Assembly: GCA_937132065.1 (NCBI GenBank)
Contig: CAKZNT010000092.1
Location: 1 to 64,000 of the forward strand
DNA: 64,000 bases
Direction: 5' to 3'
Source of the DNA: an uncultured Loktanella sp.
GTDB lineage: Bacteria > Pseudomonadota > Alphaproteobacteria > Rhodobacterales > Rhodobacteraceae
Below are positions 16,377-23,793 of this stretch, piece after piece. The position numbers were made by a program, and so were the translations under genes. Position 1 is the stretch's first letter, and each line of letters starts with the position of its first letter. The notes under the pieces are model-generated. The model ran no database searches and had not been told where the DNA came from. It saw only the letters and a list, made by a program, of their open reading frames with translations.

Positions 16377-16967
16377 TCACCGATCATTAAGCCCCTTGCC
16401 GATCAAAATATCGGCAGTGCATTTTGCGATCCGTGAATGGCGTGTTTTGGACTGCTTTGCCCCGTTGAAAAACAGGTTGTAACCGCGCTGACGCCCGGGT
16501 GTCAGCGCATCAAACGCGGCTTTTAAATCGGGGTCTTTATCAAAAGCATCCACAAGTTCGTCTGCAAACACCAGATTTTTGCTGTCTTTAAAATCGACTT
16601 TCAATCCCGCCTTTTGCGCGGCGACAGCCTCTAATACATAGGCGCGAAGAAGGTCGGCATTTGCGGTCACGTCAGCCGCGCGCGTGAATGGCACGATCCG
16701 CATCGACCGCGAGTTTTCCCCTGCTTTCTCAAGGATTTGCGCGGGGTCTTTCAACAGAGCGCCCTTGAAAAACATGATCCAGCATCGCTCCTTGAGGCGG
16801 GCAATTGCAATGAGGTTCCCCCCCTCGCACGTATAGCAAGGCTTGCCCCACTTGAAATCTTCCGACAGCCCGCAGGCCAGAACAATCTCGCGCAGTGCCA
16901 CAAGAACATCCTGCCAGTCGTCCGACTTTGCAATATAGGCGTCAACTTTCGGGTTTAGATCAGTCAT
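16377..16967 (-). CDS. YdeI/OmdA-like protein with a DUF1801 domain
   Basis: This 196-residue protein has an N-terminal DUF1801 region (PKVDAYIAKSDDW, FKWGKPCYTCEGGNLIAIA) and a C-terminal YdeI-type helical end (DALTPGRQRGYNLFFNGAKQ). Family members have been described as small soluble proteins, some linked to iron or peptide stress, but the reaction is not known. ATG 16967 is chosen because the longer frame overlaps the upstream permease gene with no family match. It is read in the same direction as the iron-type permease 47 bases upstream, so they may be cotranscribed. Confidence 0.8.
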   Translation of the reverse strand: MTDLNPKVDAYIAKSDDWQDVLVALREIVLACGLSEDFKWGKPCYTCEGGNLIAIARLKERCWIMFFKGALLKDPAQILEKAGENSRSMRIVPFTRAADVTANADLLRAYVLEAVAAQKAGLKVDFKDSKNLVFADELVDAFDKDPDLKAAFDALTPGRQRGYNLFFNGAKQSKTRHSRIAKCTADILIGKGLNDR

Positions 16968-17013
16968 GGGACCTCCGCTCGCAAGTATGATCGCGCTTTT
17001 GGCGTGGGTCAAT

Positions 17014-18669
17014 CTAGCGATTTGCGCGCGCAAGCAAGGCCACCGCGACCAGTCCGATCAACGAGATCATAAGCGCCGCGGGCGCGGCCTCTGCGATATT
17101 TTCAAGCGATGCTTTGGCATGCACGCGTGTGGCGAGCGTATCAAAATTAAACGGTCGCAACAGCAGTGTCGCAGGGAGTTCCTTGACCGCATCAACAAAA
17201 ACCAAGAGCAACGCCGAACCAATCGAGGCGCGCACCAGCGGCAATTGCACCGCACGCAATGTGCCAACTTTTGAGCGCCCCAAGGATCGCGCCGCCATCG
17301 GCAAACTTGGTGAAATCCGGCCAAGCGCGCCATCTGCCGTGCCCTGCGCAATCGCGAAAAAGCGCACGACATAAGCAAGGATCAAGGCGGCTGACGTGCC
17401 CGTCAATAACAACCCGGGATCATAGCCCGTGACGGACAGGATTGCATCTGCGAGCGCATTGTCGAATGTCGCCAGCGGCACGAGTATCCCCAAAGCAAGA
17501 ACCGCGCCCGGCGCCGCATATCCGATCGCGGTGATCGGCATGAGCAGTGCGGGCAGTCGCTTTTGGCTTAGGCGCACCCCGTAAACCATAAAGACGCCAC
17601 CCATCACGGTTAAAACGGCCGCAATACTTGCAACGAAAACGGTGCGGGTAATGGCAAGATGTAACCCTTTGGCTGACCATTCGGCGGCGTCCATCGCATG
17701 CGACAACAACACCCCGACAGGCAGGAAAAAACCGACACTTAGCGGGATCAGGCAGAGGCATGTCACGACCCATCCGCGCACCCCCTTAAGAGGTGTCGGC
17801 GTCACGGGGCGTGTATGGCGGGCAGATGCGAAAAAGCGGCTTTTGCGGCGGCTGAGTTTCTCAAGCGTTACCAACATGACAATGATCGTCAGCACACAAA
17901 CCGCAAGCTGCGCCGCACCACCCAAGTTACCGCCCTGCAACCAAACCGAGAAAATGCCCGTGGTCAGGGTTTGCACCGCAAAATAATCAACCGTGCCAAA
18001 GTCGTTGACCGTTTCCATCATGACGACCGCCACCCCGGCCGCAATCGCAGGCCGTGCAAGCGGCAAGCCCACCCGCCAAAATCGGGCGAACGGCCCTGCT
18101 CCCAAGGCGCGTGCTACCTCGAAACCCGCGCCAGACTGCTCGCGAAATGCGGCACGCGCGAGGATGTAGACATAGGGGTAAAGTGCGGCAGAAAGCACAA
18201 AAACGGCGGCCCCACGGGTTCTGATTGCGGGGAACATGTAATCTTGGGCATTGGTCCAACCGAACATCGCGCGCATCCCTGTTTGCACGGGGCCCGCATA
18301 TTCGAAAAAATCGACCAATGCATAAGCGCCCACATAGGCAGGCACAGCAAGCGGCATCAAAAGCGCCCATTGCAACCAGCGCCGCCCCGGAAACTTATAC
18401 ATCACGACAAACCACGCCGCCCCCGTGCCCGTCGCCGCCGCAATCGCGCCAACGCTGAACATCAAGACGCCAGTATTGGCCAGATAGCGCGGCAATGTCG
18501 TGGACATCAGATGCGGCCAGATATTGTCCGTGGGGTGAAACGCAAACCAGATGATTGCGAAAATCGGCATCAAAACGGCCAATGCAATAATCGCCGCCCC
18601 AATAGACCAAGGGTCTAAGGTGCTGCGTTTACGCGCCAATTCGCTATTCTGACAAGTTTGCTCGGACAT
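17014..18669 (-). CDS. Fe(III)-type ABC transporter permease (FbpB/two-domain type)
   Basis: This 551-residue inner-membrane protein has about twelve hydrophobic helices in two similar halves, each with an EAA-type loop (EVARALGAGPFARFWRVGLP in the first; MAARSLGRSKVGTLRAVQLP in the second). That double-permease layout is typical of FbpB, ThiP and related importers of ferric iron or thiamine. No periplasmic binding protein or ATPase gene is next to it in this window, so its partners must lie elsewhere or it is shared. It starts 51 bases from the divergent gene at 18720. Substrate is inferred from the family; Fe(III) is the most likely. Confidence 0.85.
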   Translation of the reverse strand: MSEQTCQNSELARKRSTLDPWSIGAAIIALAVLMPIFAIIWFAFHPTDNIWPHLMSTTLPRYLANTGVLMFSVGAIAAATGTGAAWFVVMYKFPGRRWLQWALLMPLAVPAYVGAYALVDFFEYAGPVQTGMRAMFGWTNAQDYMFPAIRTRGAAVFVLSAALYPYVYILARAAFREQSGAGFEVARALGAGPFARFWRVGLPLARPAIAAGVAVVMMETVNDFGTVDYFAVQTLTTGIFSVWLQGGNLGGAAQLAVCVLTIIVMLVTLEKLSRRKSRFFASARHTRPVTPTPLKGVRGWVVTCLCLIPLSVGFFLPVGVLLSHAMDAAEWSAKGLHLAITRTVFVASIAAVLTVMGGVFMVYGVRLSQKRLPALLMPITAIGYAAPGAVLALGILVPLATFDNALADAILSVTGYDPGLLLTGTSAALILAYVVRFFAIAQGTADGALGRISPSLPMAARSLGRSKVGTLRAVQLPLVRASIGSALLLVFVDAVKELPATLLLRPFNFDTLATRVHAKASLENIAEAAPAALMISLIGLVAVALLARANR

Positions 18670-18719
18670 TTCAAAACTCGACCTAACCGAAAGCGGTTTA
18701 TCTGTCCAGAAATCCGACT

Positions 18720-19634
18720 ATGATAGAGGCAACAAAACTCAAAAAACGGCCAGAGCATATGCAAATTGCGTTTCATATCGGGGCGAACTGCACCGACGAC
18801 GATAGAATCCTGAAATCTCTCCTCAAGAATGCAGGCGATTTATCAGATGCGGGCATCAAAGTGCCTGGTCCCGGGAAATACCGCCGCCTGATCCGCGAAA
18901 CCATTCAGAACCTGAACGGCGCGCCCCCTGCCCCTAACACGCGCACGATCCTGCTCGACGCGATCATCGAGGATGATAACGCACAGCGGCTGGTCATGAG
19001 CAACACCAATTTCATCTGCGTGGCAAATCGCATCTTTGACGGCGGCGTTTTCTACCAGCAAGCCGAGGCAAAAATTCAGGCGCTGCACCAGCTGTTTGCC
19101 GAGGACGAAATCGAGCTGTTCCTGTCGTTGCGCAATCCGGCGACATTCTTGCCCGTTGCCCTCGCGGAATCCAAATCAGGCGCGCCTGACGCCTACCTCA
19201 AAGGGCTGCACCCCACGCAAATCCGCTGGTCCGATCTGGTGCGGCGCATCCAGCACAACTTCCCCATGACCAAGCTCACGGTTTGGTGCAATGAAGATAC
19301 GCCGCTGATCTGGGCGGAAATCCTGCGCAATATCTCGGGCGTCGATCACGATACGCGGATCACGGGCGGCTTTGACCTGCTAGCCTCGATCATGTCGGCA
19401 GAAGGGATGAACAGGTTCCTGAATTACCTGCGCGCCCATCCGCCCAAGACCGACATGCAGAAACGGCGGGTCATCGCGGCGTTTCTCGATAAATATGCGG
19501 TTGAAGACAAAATCGAAGAGACCGTCGAATGGCCGGGCATGACCGAAGACATGGTCGAAGAGTTGTCGCAGCTATATGAAAACGATGTGGCGTTCATCGA
19601 ACAACTGCCCGGCATCAATTTCATCGCGCCCTAA
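18720..19634 (+). CDS. Unknown conserved-looking 304-residue protein
   Basis: I do not recognise a named family with confidence. The early stretch IAFHIGANCTDDDRILKSLL followed by LKNAGDLSDAGIKVPG looks like the first beta strand, loop and helix of sulfotransferase-like or glycosyl-transfer proteins seen in Roseobacters, but the normal phosphate loop is not clear. There is no signal peptide or membrane helix. The start could also be ATG 18759 (MQIAFHIG), which fits the domain better but has a weak ribosome site. It is divergent from the iron permease and ends at a shared stem-loop with gapR. Confidence 0.6.
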   Translation: MIEATKLKKRPEHMQIAFHIGANCTDDDRILKSLLKNAGDLSDAGIKVPGPGKYRRLIRETIQNLNGAPPAPNTRTILLDAIIEDDNAQRLVMSNTNFICVANRIFDGGVFYQQAEAKIQALHQLFAEDEIELFLSLRNPATFLPVALAESKSGAPDAYLKGLHPTQIRWSDLVRRIQHNFPMTKLTVWCNEDTPLIWAEILRNISGVDHDTRITGGFDLLASIMSAEGMNRFLNYLRAHPPKTDMQKRRVIAAFLDKYAVEDKIEETVEWPGMTEDMVEELSQLYENDVAFIEQLPGINFIAP

Positions 19635-19671
19635 GGCGTGGCAACTGGCGCGGGCTCGTCCGCGCCACGCC
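19635..19671. terminator. Bidirectional stem-loop between convergent genes
   Basis: GGCGTGGC at 19635-19642 pairs with GCCACGCC at 19664-19671, with an additional GGCGCGG/CCGCGCC inner pairing. It lies between the stop codons of the 304-residue gene and gapR. There is no long T run, so it may need Rho or act in both directions by structure alone. Confidence 0.55.
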
Positions 19672-19675
19672 AGAC

Positions 19676-19933
19676 TTACATGCCCAAAGCGGCCATATAC
19701 ATTTCCATGACGGCTTCTTCTTCGGCCAGATCATTCGCATCGCGCTTGCGCAGCGCCATGATCTTGCGCAACACCTTGGTGTCGTAACCACGGCCCTTGG
19801 CCTCGGCCATGATCTCTTTTTGACCGTCAGCGATGTCTTTCTTTTCAGCCTCAAGGCGCTCGTAGCGCTCGATGAACTGGCGCAATTCCTGGCCTGCGAC
19901 TGAAGATACGGTGTCGGTTACTGCGTCATCCAT
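19676..19933 (-). CDS. gapR: GapR-family nucleoid protein (DUF2312/UPF0335)
   Basis: This 85-residue coiled-coil protein matches the GapR family throughout: GQELRQFIERYERLEAEKK, then KEIMAEAKGRGYDTKVLRK and the end EEEAVMEMYMAALGM. GapR forms clamps on overtwisted AT-rich DNA ahead of replication and transcription and is essential in Caulobacter. It is a hallmark of Alphaproteobacteria. The gene is monocistronic here, with GGAGCTCC just before the ATG. Confidence 0.93.
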   Translation of the reverse strand: MDDAVTDTVSSVAGQELRQFIERYERLEAEKKDIADGQKEIMAEAKGRGYDTKVLRKIMALRKRDANDLAEEEAVMEMYMAALGM

Positions 19934-20046
19934 GAGGAGCTCCTTTTACTGGCGTCCCCTTCCCTAGCTTGCGATTTGCGCGCCCGCAACCCTTGCGAAG
20001 CGAGGGCGAACTCGATAGGCGGGATCAGAGCAAACGAGAAGGTAGA

Positions 20047-20259
20047 ATGATGTTAATTTGGATCGGGGCAACACTGTCCGTCATAGGTTTGGTCGGGATC
20101 ATCTATAGCATCGTGGCCGTGACGCGCGCCAAACGGGCAAAGCTGGAAGACGCAGAATTGCGGGCACGGTTGGGCCGCGTTTTGCCAATTAACCTTGGCG
20201 CCCTTCTTGTTTCCGTCATCGGGCTGATGTGCGTGATCGTAGGGATCGTCCTCGCCTAA
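20047..20259 (+). CDS. Small two-helix membrane protein
   Basis: This 70-residue protein starts at ATG 20047 after a GAGAAGGTAGA ribosome site. It has two hydrophobic helices (residues 3-24 and 48-69) separated by a basic, charged loop (TRAKRAKLEDAELRARLG). I do not recognise the family. It is convergent with the ArsR-type regulator gene, and their coding ends meet within four bases. Confidence 0.6.
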   Translation: MMLIWIGATLSVIGLVGIIYSIVAVTRAKRAKLEDAELRARLGRVLPINLGALLVSVIGLMCVIVGIVLA

Positions 20260-20570
20260 GCGGGGCAAAATACCTCATATAGGCGCTCTAGTATGGGGCG
20301 CACACGGGCGTCCGACAGGCTATAACGCATGATGCGGCCATCGCGTTCGCACGCAACCAGCCCCTCGCCGCGCAGACGCAGCAATTGACCCGAAACATAA
20401 GACTGGCTCGCGCCAAGCGCCTGCTCAAGCTCGCTCACCGTCATGTCGCCCGGAACCAGCGCACATAAAATGCGCAACCGGCCAGGATTAGAAAGCGCCT
20501 TTAGAACAGCGGCGGCTTCATCCGCAGCGGCATCCATTGGTTCGGGCTGAAAGATTGGTTCATTTTGCAT
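20256..20570 (-). CDS. ArsR/BigR-like transcriptional repressor of a sulfur operon
   Basis: This 104-residue winged-helix protein (AAVLKALSNPGRLRILCAL, DMTVSELEQALGASQSYVSG) matches the ArsR family. It carries cysteines at LCAL near the recognition helix and at the C-terminus (VFCPA), in positions similar to the redox pair of BigR/SqrR-type sulfide sensors. ATG 20570 is preferred over the longer frame, which extends through the divergent promoter. It is divergent from an MBL-fold hydrolase and sulfur-transport genes, the usual BigR arrangement. Control is probably by a palindrome at 20598-20615. Sensing of persulfide or sulfide is inferred. Confidence 0.82.
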   Translation of the reverse strand: MQNEPIFQPEPMDAAADEAAAVLKALSNPGRLRILCALVPGDMTVSELEQALGASQSYVSGQLLRLRGEGLVACERDGRIMRYSLSDARVRPILERLYEVFCPA

Positions 20571-20597
20571 ATTTGAAATATATCTCACATTAAAACA

Positions 20598-20615
20598 CAT
20601 TTCAACATTGAAATG
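20598..20615. promoter_or_regulatory. Palindromic operator in the BigR-like divergent promoter
   Basis: CATTTCAA and TTGAAATG form a perfect eight-base inverted repeat around CA. A related AT-rich half, ATATTTGAAATATAT, lies at about 20,569-20,585, close to the repressor start. Both lie between the regulator and the MBL hydrolase starts, so binding could block both promoters. Confidence 0.6.
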
Positions 20616-20655
20616 TTTCTCCAAGCCACTATTCTCTCTGCAAAGGAGATTCGAC

Positions 20656-21519
20656 ATGACACCTATCGTAAACGCTTTTTTCGACCCAGCAACATTCACT
20701 GTCTCTTATGTGGCGCGCGAGCCCAATGGCAGCAACTGCGCAATCATCGACTCCGTGCTTGATTATGACGCGGCTTCGGGGCGCACCGACACGACCTCTG
20801 CTGATGCAATTGTTGCATTTGTGAAAGCCGAGAACCTGACCGTTGCATGGATTCTTGAAAGCCACGTGCACGCGGATCACCTTTCAGCGGCCCCCTACCT
20901 GCAAGAACGGCTTGGCGGCAAAATCGGTATCGGTGACCAGATTACGGTTGTGCAAGACACATTTGGCAAAGTGTTTAACGAAGGCACTGCATTCCAGCGG
21001 GACGGCTCCCAGTTTGACGGGCTTTTCAAAGACGGCGACAGCCTCAACATCGGGCAAATGCGCATCGACGTGATGCACACACCGGGTCACACGCCTGCCT
21101 GCCTGACCTATGTCGCGGGTGATGCGGCGTTTGTTGGTGACACATTGTTCATGCCCGATTTTGGCACTGCGCGCTGTGATTTCCCAGGTGGATCCGCCGA
21201 AGACCTCTTCAATTCCATCCAGAAAATCCTCACGCTGCCAGACGAAACGCGTATTTTCGTCGGCCACGACTACAAGGCGCCGGGGCGCGATGATTTCGCA
21301 TGGGAAACGACAGTCGGCGAGCAAAAGGCGCTCAACGTGCATATCGGTGCGGGCCGGCCAATGGAAGAATTCGTTTCAATGCGCTCCGAGCGGGACGCAA
21401 GCCTTGGAATGCCAAAGCTGATTTTGCCTTCCATCCAGACCAACATGCGGGCAGGACAAATGCCAGAACCCGAAGACAATGGGATCAGCTACCTGAAAAT
21501 CCCCGTGAACACTCTTTAA
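20656..21519 (+). CDS. MBL-fold hydrolase of the persulfide dioxygenase / Blh type
   Basis: This 287-residue protein has the metal-binding motif HVHADH near residue 70, then TPGHTPACL and a C-terminal GHDY that supplies the remaining ligands. It resembles ETHE1-like persulfide dioxygenases and the Blh hydrolase of the bigR operon, which oxidise glutathione persulfide to sulfite. ATG 20656 has an excellent AAAGGAGAT ribosome site. It opens an operon with two YeeE/YedE proteins and a TIGR01244 protein. No rhodanese domain is fused at the C-terminus; the separate TIGR01244 gene may serve in its place. Confidence 0.88.
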   Translation: MTPIVNAFFDPATFTVSYVAREPNGSNCAIIDSVLDYDAASGRTDTTSADAIVAFVKAENLTVAWILESHVHADHLSAAPYLQERLGGKIGIGDQITVVQDTFGKVFNEGTAFQRDGSQFDGLFKDGDSLNIGQMRIDVMHTPGHTPACLTYVAGDAAFVGDTLFMPDFGTARCDFPGGSAEDLFNSIQKILTLPDETRIFVGHDYKAPGRDDFAWETTVGEQKALNVHIGAGRPMEEFVSMRSERDASLGMPKLILPSIQTNMRAGQMPEPEDNGISYLKIPVNTL

Positions 21520-21534
21520 TTCAAAGGAAAAACA

Positions 21535-21960
21535 ATGAACCACGATTGGTTAATGGGCCTGCTTGGTGGCGGACTCATTGGAACGTCCGCCGCTATTTTC
21601 TTGCTGATGAACGGCAAAATTATGGGCGCCTCGGGCTTGATTGGCGGCTTGGTTGATAAATCAGGCATGGGAAACTGGCTGGAACGGTCGGCATGGATCG
21701 CGGGCCTGTTCCTCGTTCCTGCGATCATGACGCTGATTTGGGGCGTGAAGCCGACCAACATCACGAGCAATATCCCCGTGATTATCGTCGCGGGCCTGTT
21801 CGTCGGGATCGGCACACGGATCGCAAACGGGTGCACATCAGGGCACGGCATTTGCGGTATCTCACGCCTTTCGTTTCGCGGGATCGTCGCGACTGTCTTT
21901 TATATCGGTGCTGGCGGCCTGACCGTTGTCATCTTTAAACATGCTTTGGGGATCATCTAA
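21535..21960 (+). CDS. YeeE/YedE-family membrane protein, first half
   Basis: This 141-residue membrane protein has about four hydrophobic helices and the conserved cysteine motif NGCTSGHGICG. Full-length YeeE/TsuA proteins import thiosulfate and carry such cysteines in each half; here the transporter is split in two. It starts 15 bases after the MBL gene with AAAGGAAAAACA upstream, and its TAA overlaps the ATG of the second half. Transport of a sulfur anion is inferred from the family and operon. Confidence 0.87.
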   Translation: MNHDWLMGLLGGGLIGTSAAIFLLMNGKIMGASGLIGGLVDKSGMGNWLERSAWIAGLFLVPAIMTLIWGVKPTNITSNIPVIIVAGLFVGIGTRIANGCTSGHGICGISRLSFRGIVATVFYIGAGGLTVVIFKHALGII

Positions 21961-22373
21961 TGCGCGCACTTATGGCACTTATCGCTGGCGGCATGTTTGG
22001 CGCTGGTCTCTTGATTTCCGGCATGACCAATACGCTAAAAGTTCAAGGCTGGCTTGACGTCTTTGGCGACTGGGATCCAACACTCGCCTTTGTTATGGGC
22101 GGCGGGATCATCCCGATGGCGCTCGCTTGGGCCTATACCAAGGGGCGCAAACCCGCATTAGGCGGTGAATTCCCTGCACCAACCAATCCCGAAGCGGATA
22201 AAAAGCTTGTCATCGGCTCTGTGATGTTTGGCATCGGCTGGGGGCTTTCCGGTCTTTGCCCCGGTCCGTCGGTTGCGTCACTGTCCTTTGGTGGGATAGG
22301 TGGTGTTGCGTTCTTGCTTGCGATGCTTGCAGGCATGTTCGTTGCGCCAAGATTTCGCGCTATGATCGACTGA
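21960..22373 (+). CDS. YeeE/YedE-family membrane protein, second half (DUF6691 type)
   Basis: This 137-residue protein has four hydrophobic helices, with GAGLLISGMTNTLKV near residue 20 and the cysteine motif GLCPGPS near residue 100 that matches the second half of YeeE/YedE proteins. Its ATG shares a base with the stop of the first half (TAATG), so the two halves are likely made in equal amounts and assemble together. It probably forms the other side of the same sulfur-anion channel. Confidence 0.87.
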   Translation: MRALMALIAGGMFGAGLLISGMTNTLKVQGWLDVFGDWDPTLAFVMGGGIIPMALAWAYTKGRKPALGGEFPAPTNPEADKKLVIGSVMFGIGWGLSGLCPGPSVASLSFGGIGGVAFLLAMLAGMFVAPRFRAMID

Positions 22374-22395
22374 CCAGATTGAAGGATTTGTTTTG

Positions 22396-22824
22396 ATGGA
22401 TATTCGTCACCTTACACCAACCTATGCGGTTTCGCCTCAAATTGATCCCTCCGATCTTGAGGCGATTGCAGCGGCGGGCTTTAAAACCGTGATCTCGAAC
22501 CGGCCTGATGGTGAAATTCCGTCAAGCCATCATGCCGCTATGATGGAATCCGCGGCCAAGGCTGCGGGTCTGGCCTTCGTCTTTATCCCGGTGACGCATC
22601 AGTCCCTGAATATGGATATGGTCAATGGTCAAGCGGCAGCAATGGCCAGCGCGGGCGGCCCCGTCTTGGCATATTGTGCGTCAGGCACGCGGTCGTCCAT
22701 CGTTTGGTCGTTGTCACAAGCTGGCGAAATGCCAACCGACGAGATCATCGCAGCCACGACTGCGGCGGGTTATGCGCTTGATGGCATGAGAGGCCAAATC
22801 GACATGTTGGCGCAACAGGCCTAA
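22396..22824 (+). CDS. TIGR01244-family phosphatase-like sulfur transferase
   Basis: This 142-residue protein has the dual-specificity-phosphatase loop YCASGTRSS with catalytic Cys94 and Arg99. It belongs to the DUF442/TIGR01244 group found alone or fused to MBL-fold Blh proteins. In this operon it probably takes sulfane sulfur, since the MBL protein lacks its own rhodanese domain. ATG 22396 follows AAGGATTTGTTTTG. Its TAA overlaps by three bases with the stop codon of the convergent FliM-like gene. Confidence 0.85.
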   Translation: MDIRHLTPTYAVSPQIDPSDLEAIAAAGFKTVISNRPDGEIPSSHHAAMMESAAKAAGLAFVFIPVTHQSLNMDMVNGQAAAMASAGGPVLAYCASGTRSSIVWSLSQAGEMPTDEIIAATTAAGYALDGMRGQIDMLAQQA

Positions 22825-23744
22825 CTTGCTTGCGTGACCTCCTGCGTCTTTGGCGCGGGCAGGTCACGCATCGCCAAATCTGGCGGACGTTCAACGCGGA
22901 TTGCGCGTTTGCCGTTTGACTGGCCCAAGCGGGCCTCGACAACCATTGTGCCCCCTGCGCTAAATAGTTGCACCGTGCCAACAGAGGCGCCGCGCAGTGG
23001 CAGCACCTGCCCCGCCTCCAACTGCTCTACCATACCAAGCGGTAGCGCCATTTTATGCAGAACTGCGGTCAAACATGCGGGCGCCGCCGACACAGAGGCA
23101 TGCAACCGTTCACCCCAGGATTTATCAAGCGGCTTTACCTCGGGTGGCAGAAATACTGTCTGATGATTAGGAAGCGCAACAAAGATTTCTCCATGGCGAT
23201 CCGCAACATTGAGATCAATCGACAAGCGCACTAACCGGAACTCCGCGTCTTCCATCGCAAGGCTCGCGGCGCGCAGCGACTCGAACACAGCCCCGAACGT
23301 GATGTCATTGATCCACCCGTCCAGCTCCGATCCTGTTGTCGTTTCGGCCATTTCCTTGAGTAAAGCACGACAAAGCGGCGCCACAAGCATCACATCGGTC
23401 TTGGTCGGGGGGCGGTCGGAATGCGTGCCTTTAGCCAAAGTGCCCATCGTTTGCATCTCGATAGCGGCCGCGCGAATTTGCCCGTCAATCCCGAGCAGTC
23501 CCACGACCTCGCCCCCCCTCTCGAGGGCGGTATACATGACTTCCGCAGGCAAGGCCTCCACCAGCCCGTCAAGCGGCAAAAACTCCTCCCCCACACTTTG
23601 CACAGTAAGCGACAGACCGAGCGCCGTATCTGCCGCCCGTGTCATTGCAACACGCAGCGCGCGTGAGGACGTCAGCGGCACGTCAGCCACAGGCTCGACC
23701 TTGCGCGCCGTCATACGTGTTAAAATGGAAGTGTCGATTGTCAC
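22821..23744 (-). CDS. FliM/FliN-family flagellar motor switch-type protein
   Basis: This 307-residue protein has a FliM-like middle region (residues 35-210, with PLCRALLKEMAETT and FRLVRLSIDLNVADRHGEIF) and a C-terminal SpoA domain (LEAGQVLPLRGASVGTVQLF). The N-terminal CheY-binding peptide of typical FliM is not obvious. It stands alone, with no other flagellar gene in the window, and is not coupled to the histidine kinase gene upstream. In Roseobacters, fliM-like genes are sometimes unlinked. Whether it works in the motor is unknown. Confidence 0.8.
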   Translation of the reverse strand: MTIDTSILTRMTARKVEPVADVPLTSSRALRVAMTRAADTALGLSLTVQSVGEEFLPLDGLVEALPAEVMYTALERGGEVVGLLGIDGQIRAAAIEMQTMGTLAKGTHSDRPPTKTDVMLVAPLCRALLKEMAETTTGSELDGWINDITFGAVFESLRAASLAMEDAEFRLVRLSIDLNVADRHGEIFVALPNHQTVFLPPEVKPLDKSWGERLHASVSAAPACLTAVLHKMALPLGMVEQLEAGQVLPLRGASVGTVQLFSAGGTMVVEARLGQSNGKRAIRVERPPDLAMRDLPAPKTQEVTQAS

Positions 23745-23793
23745 GTGGTTGCCAGTATTGCCAATGTTCCAAACAACTTTAGCGCAATATGTC

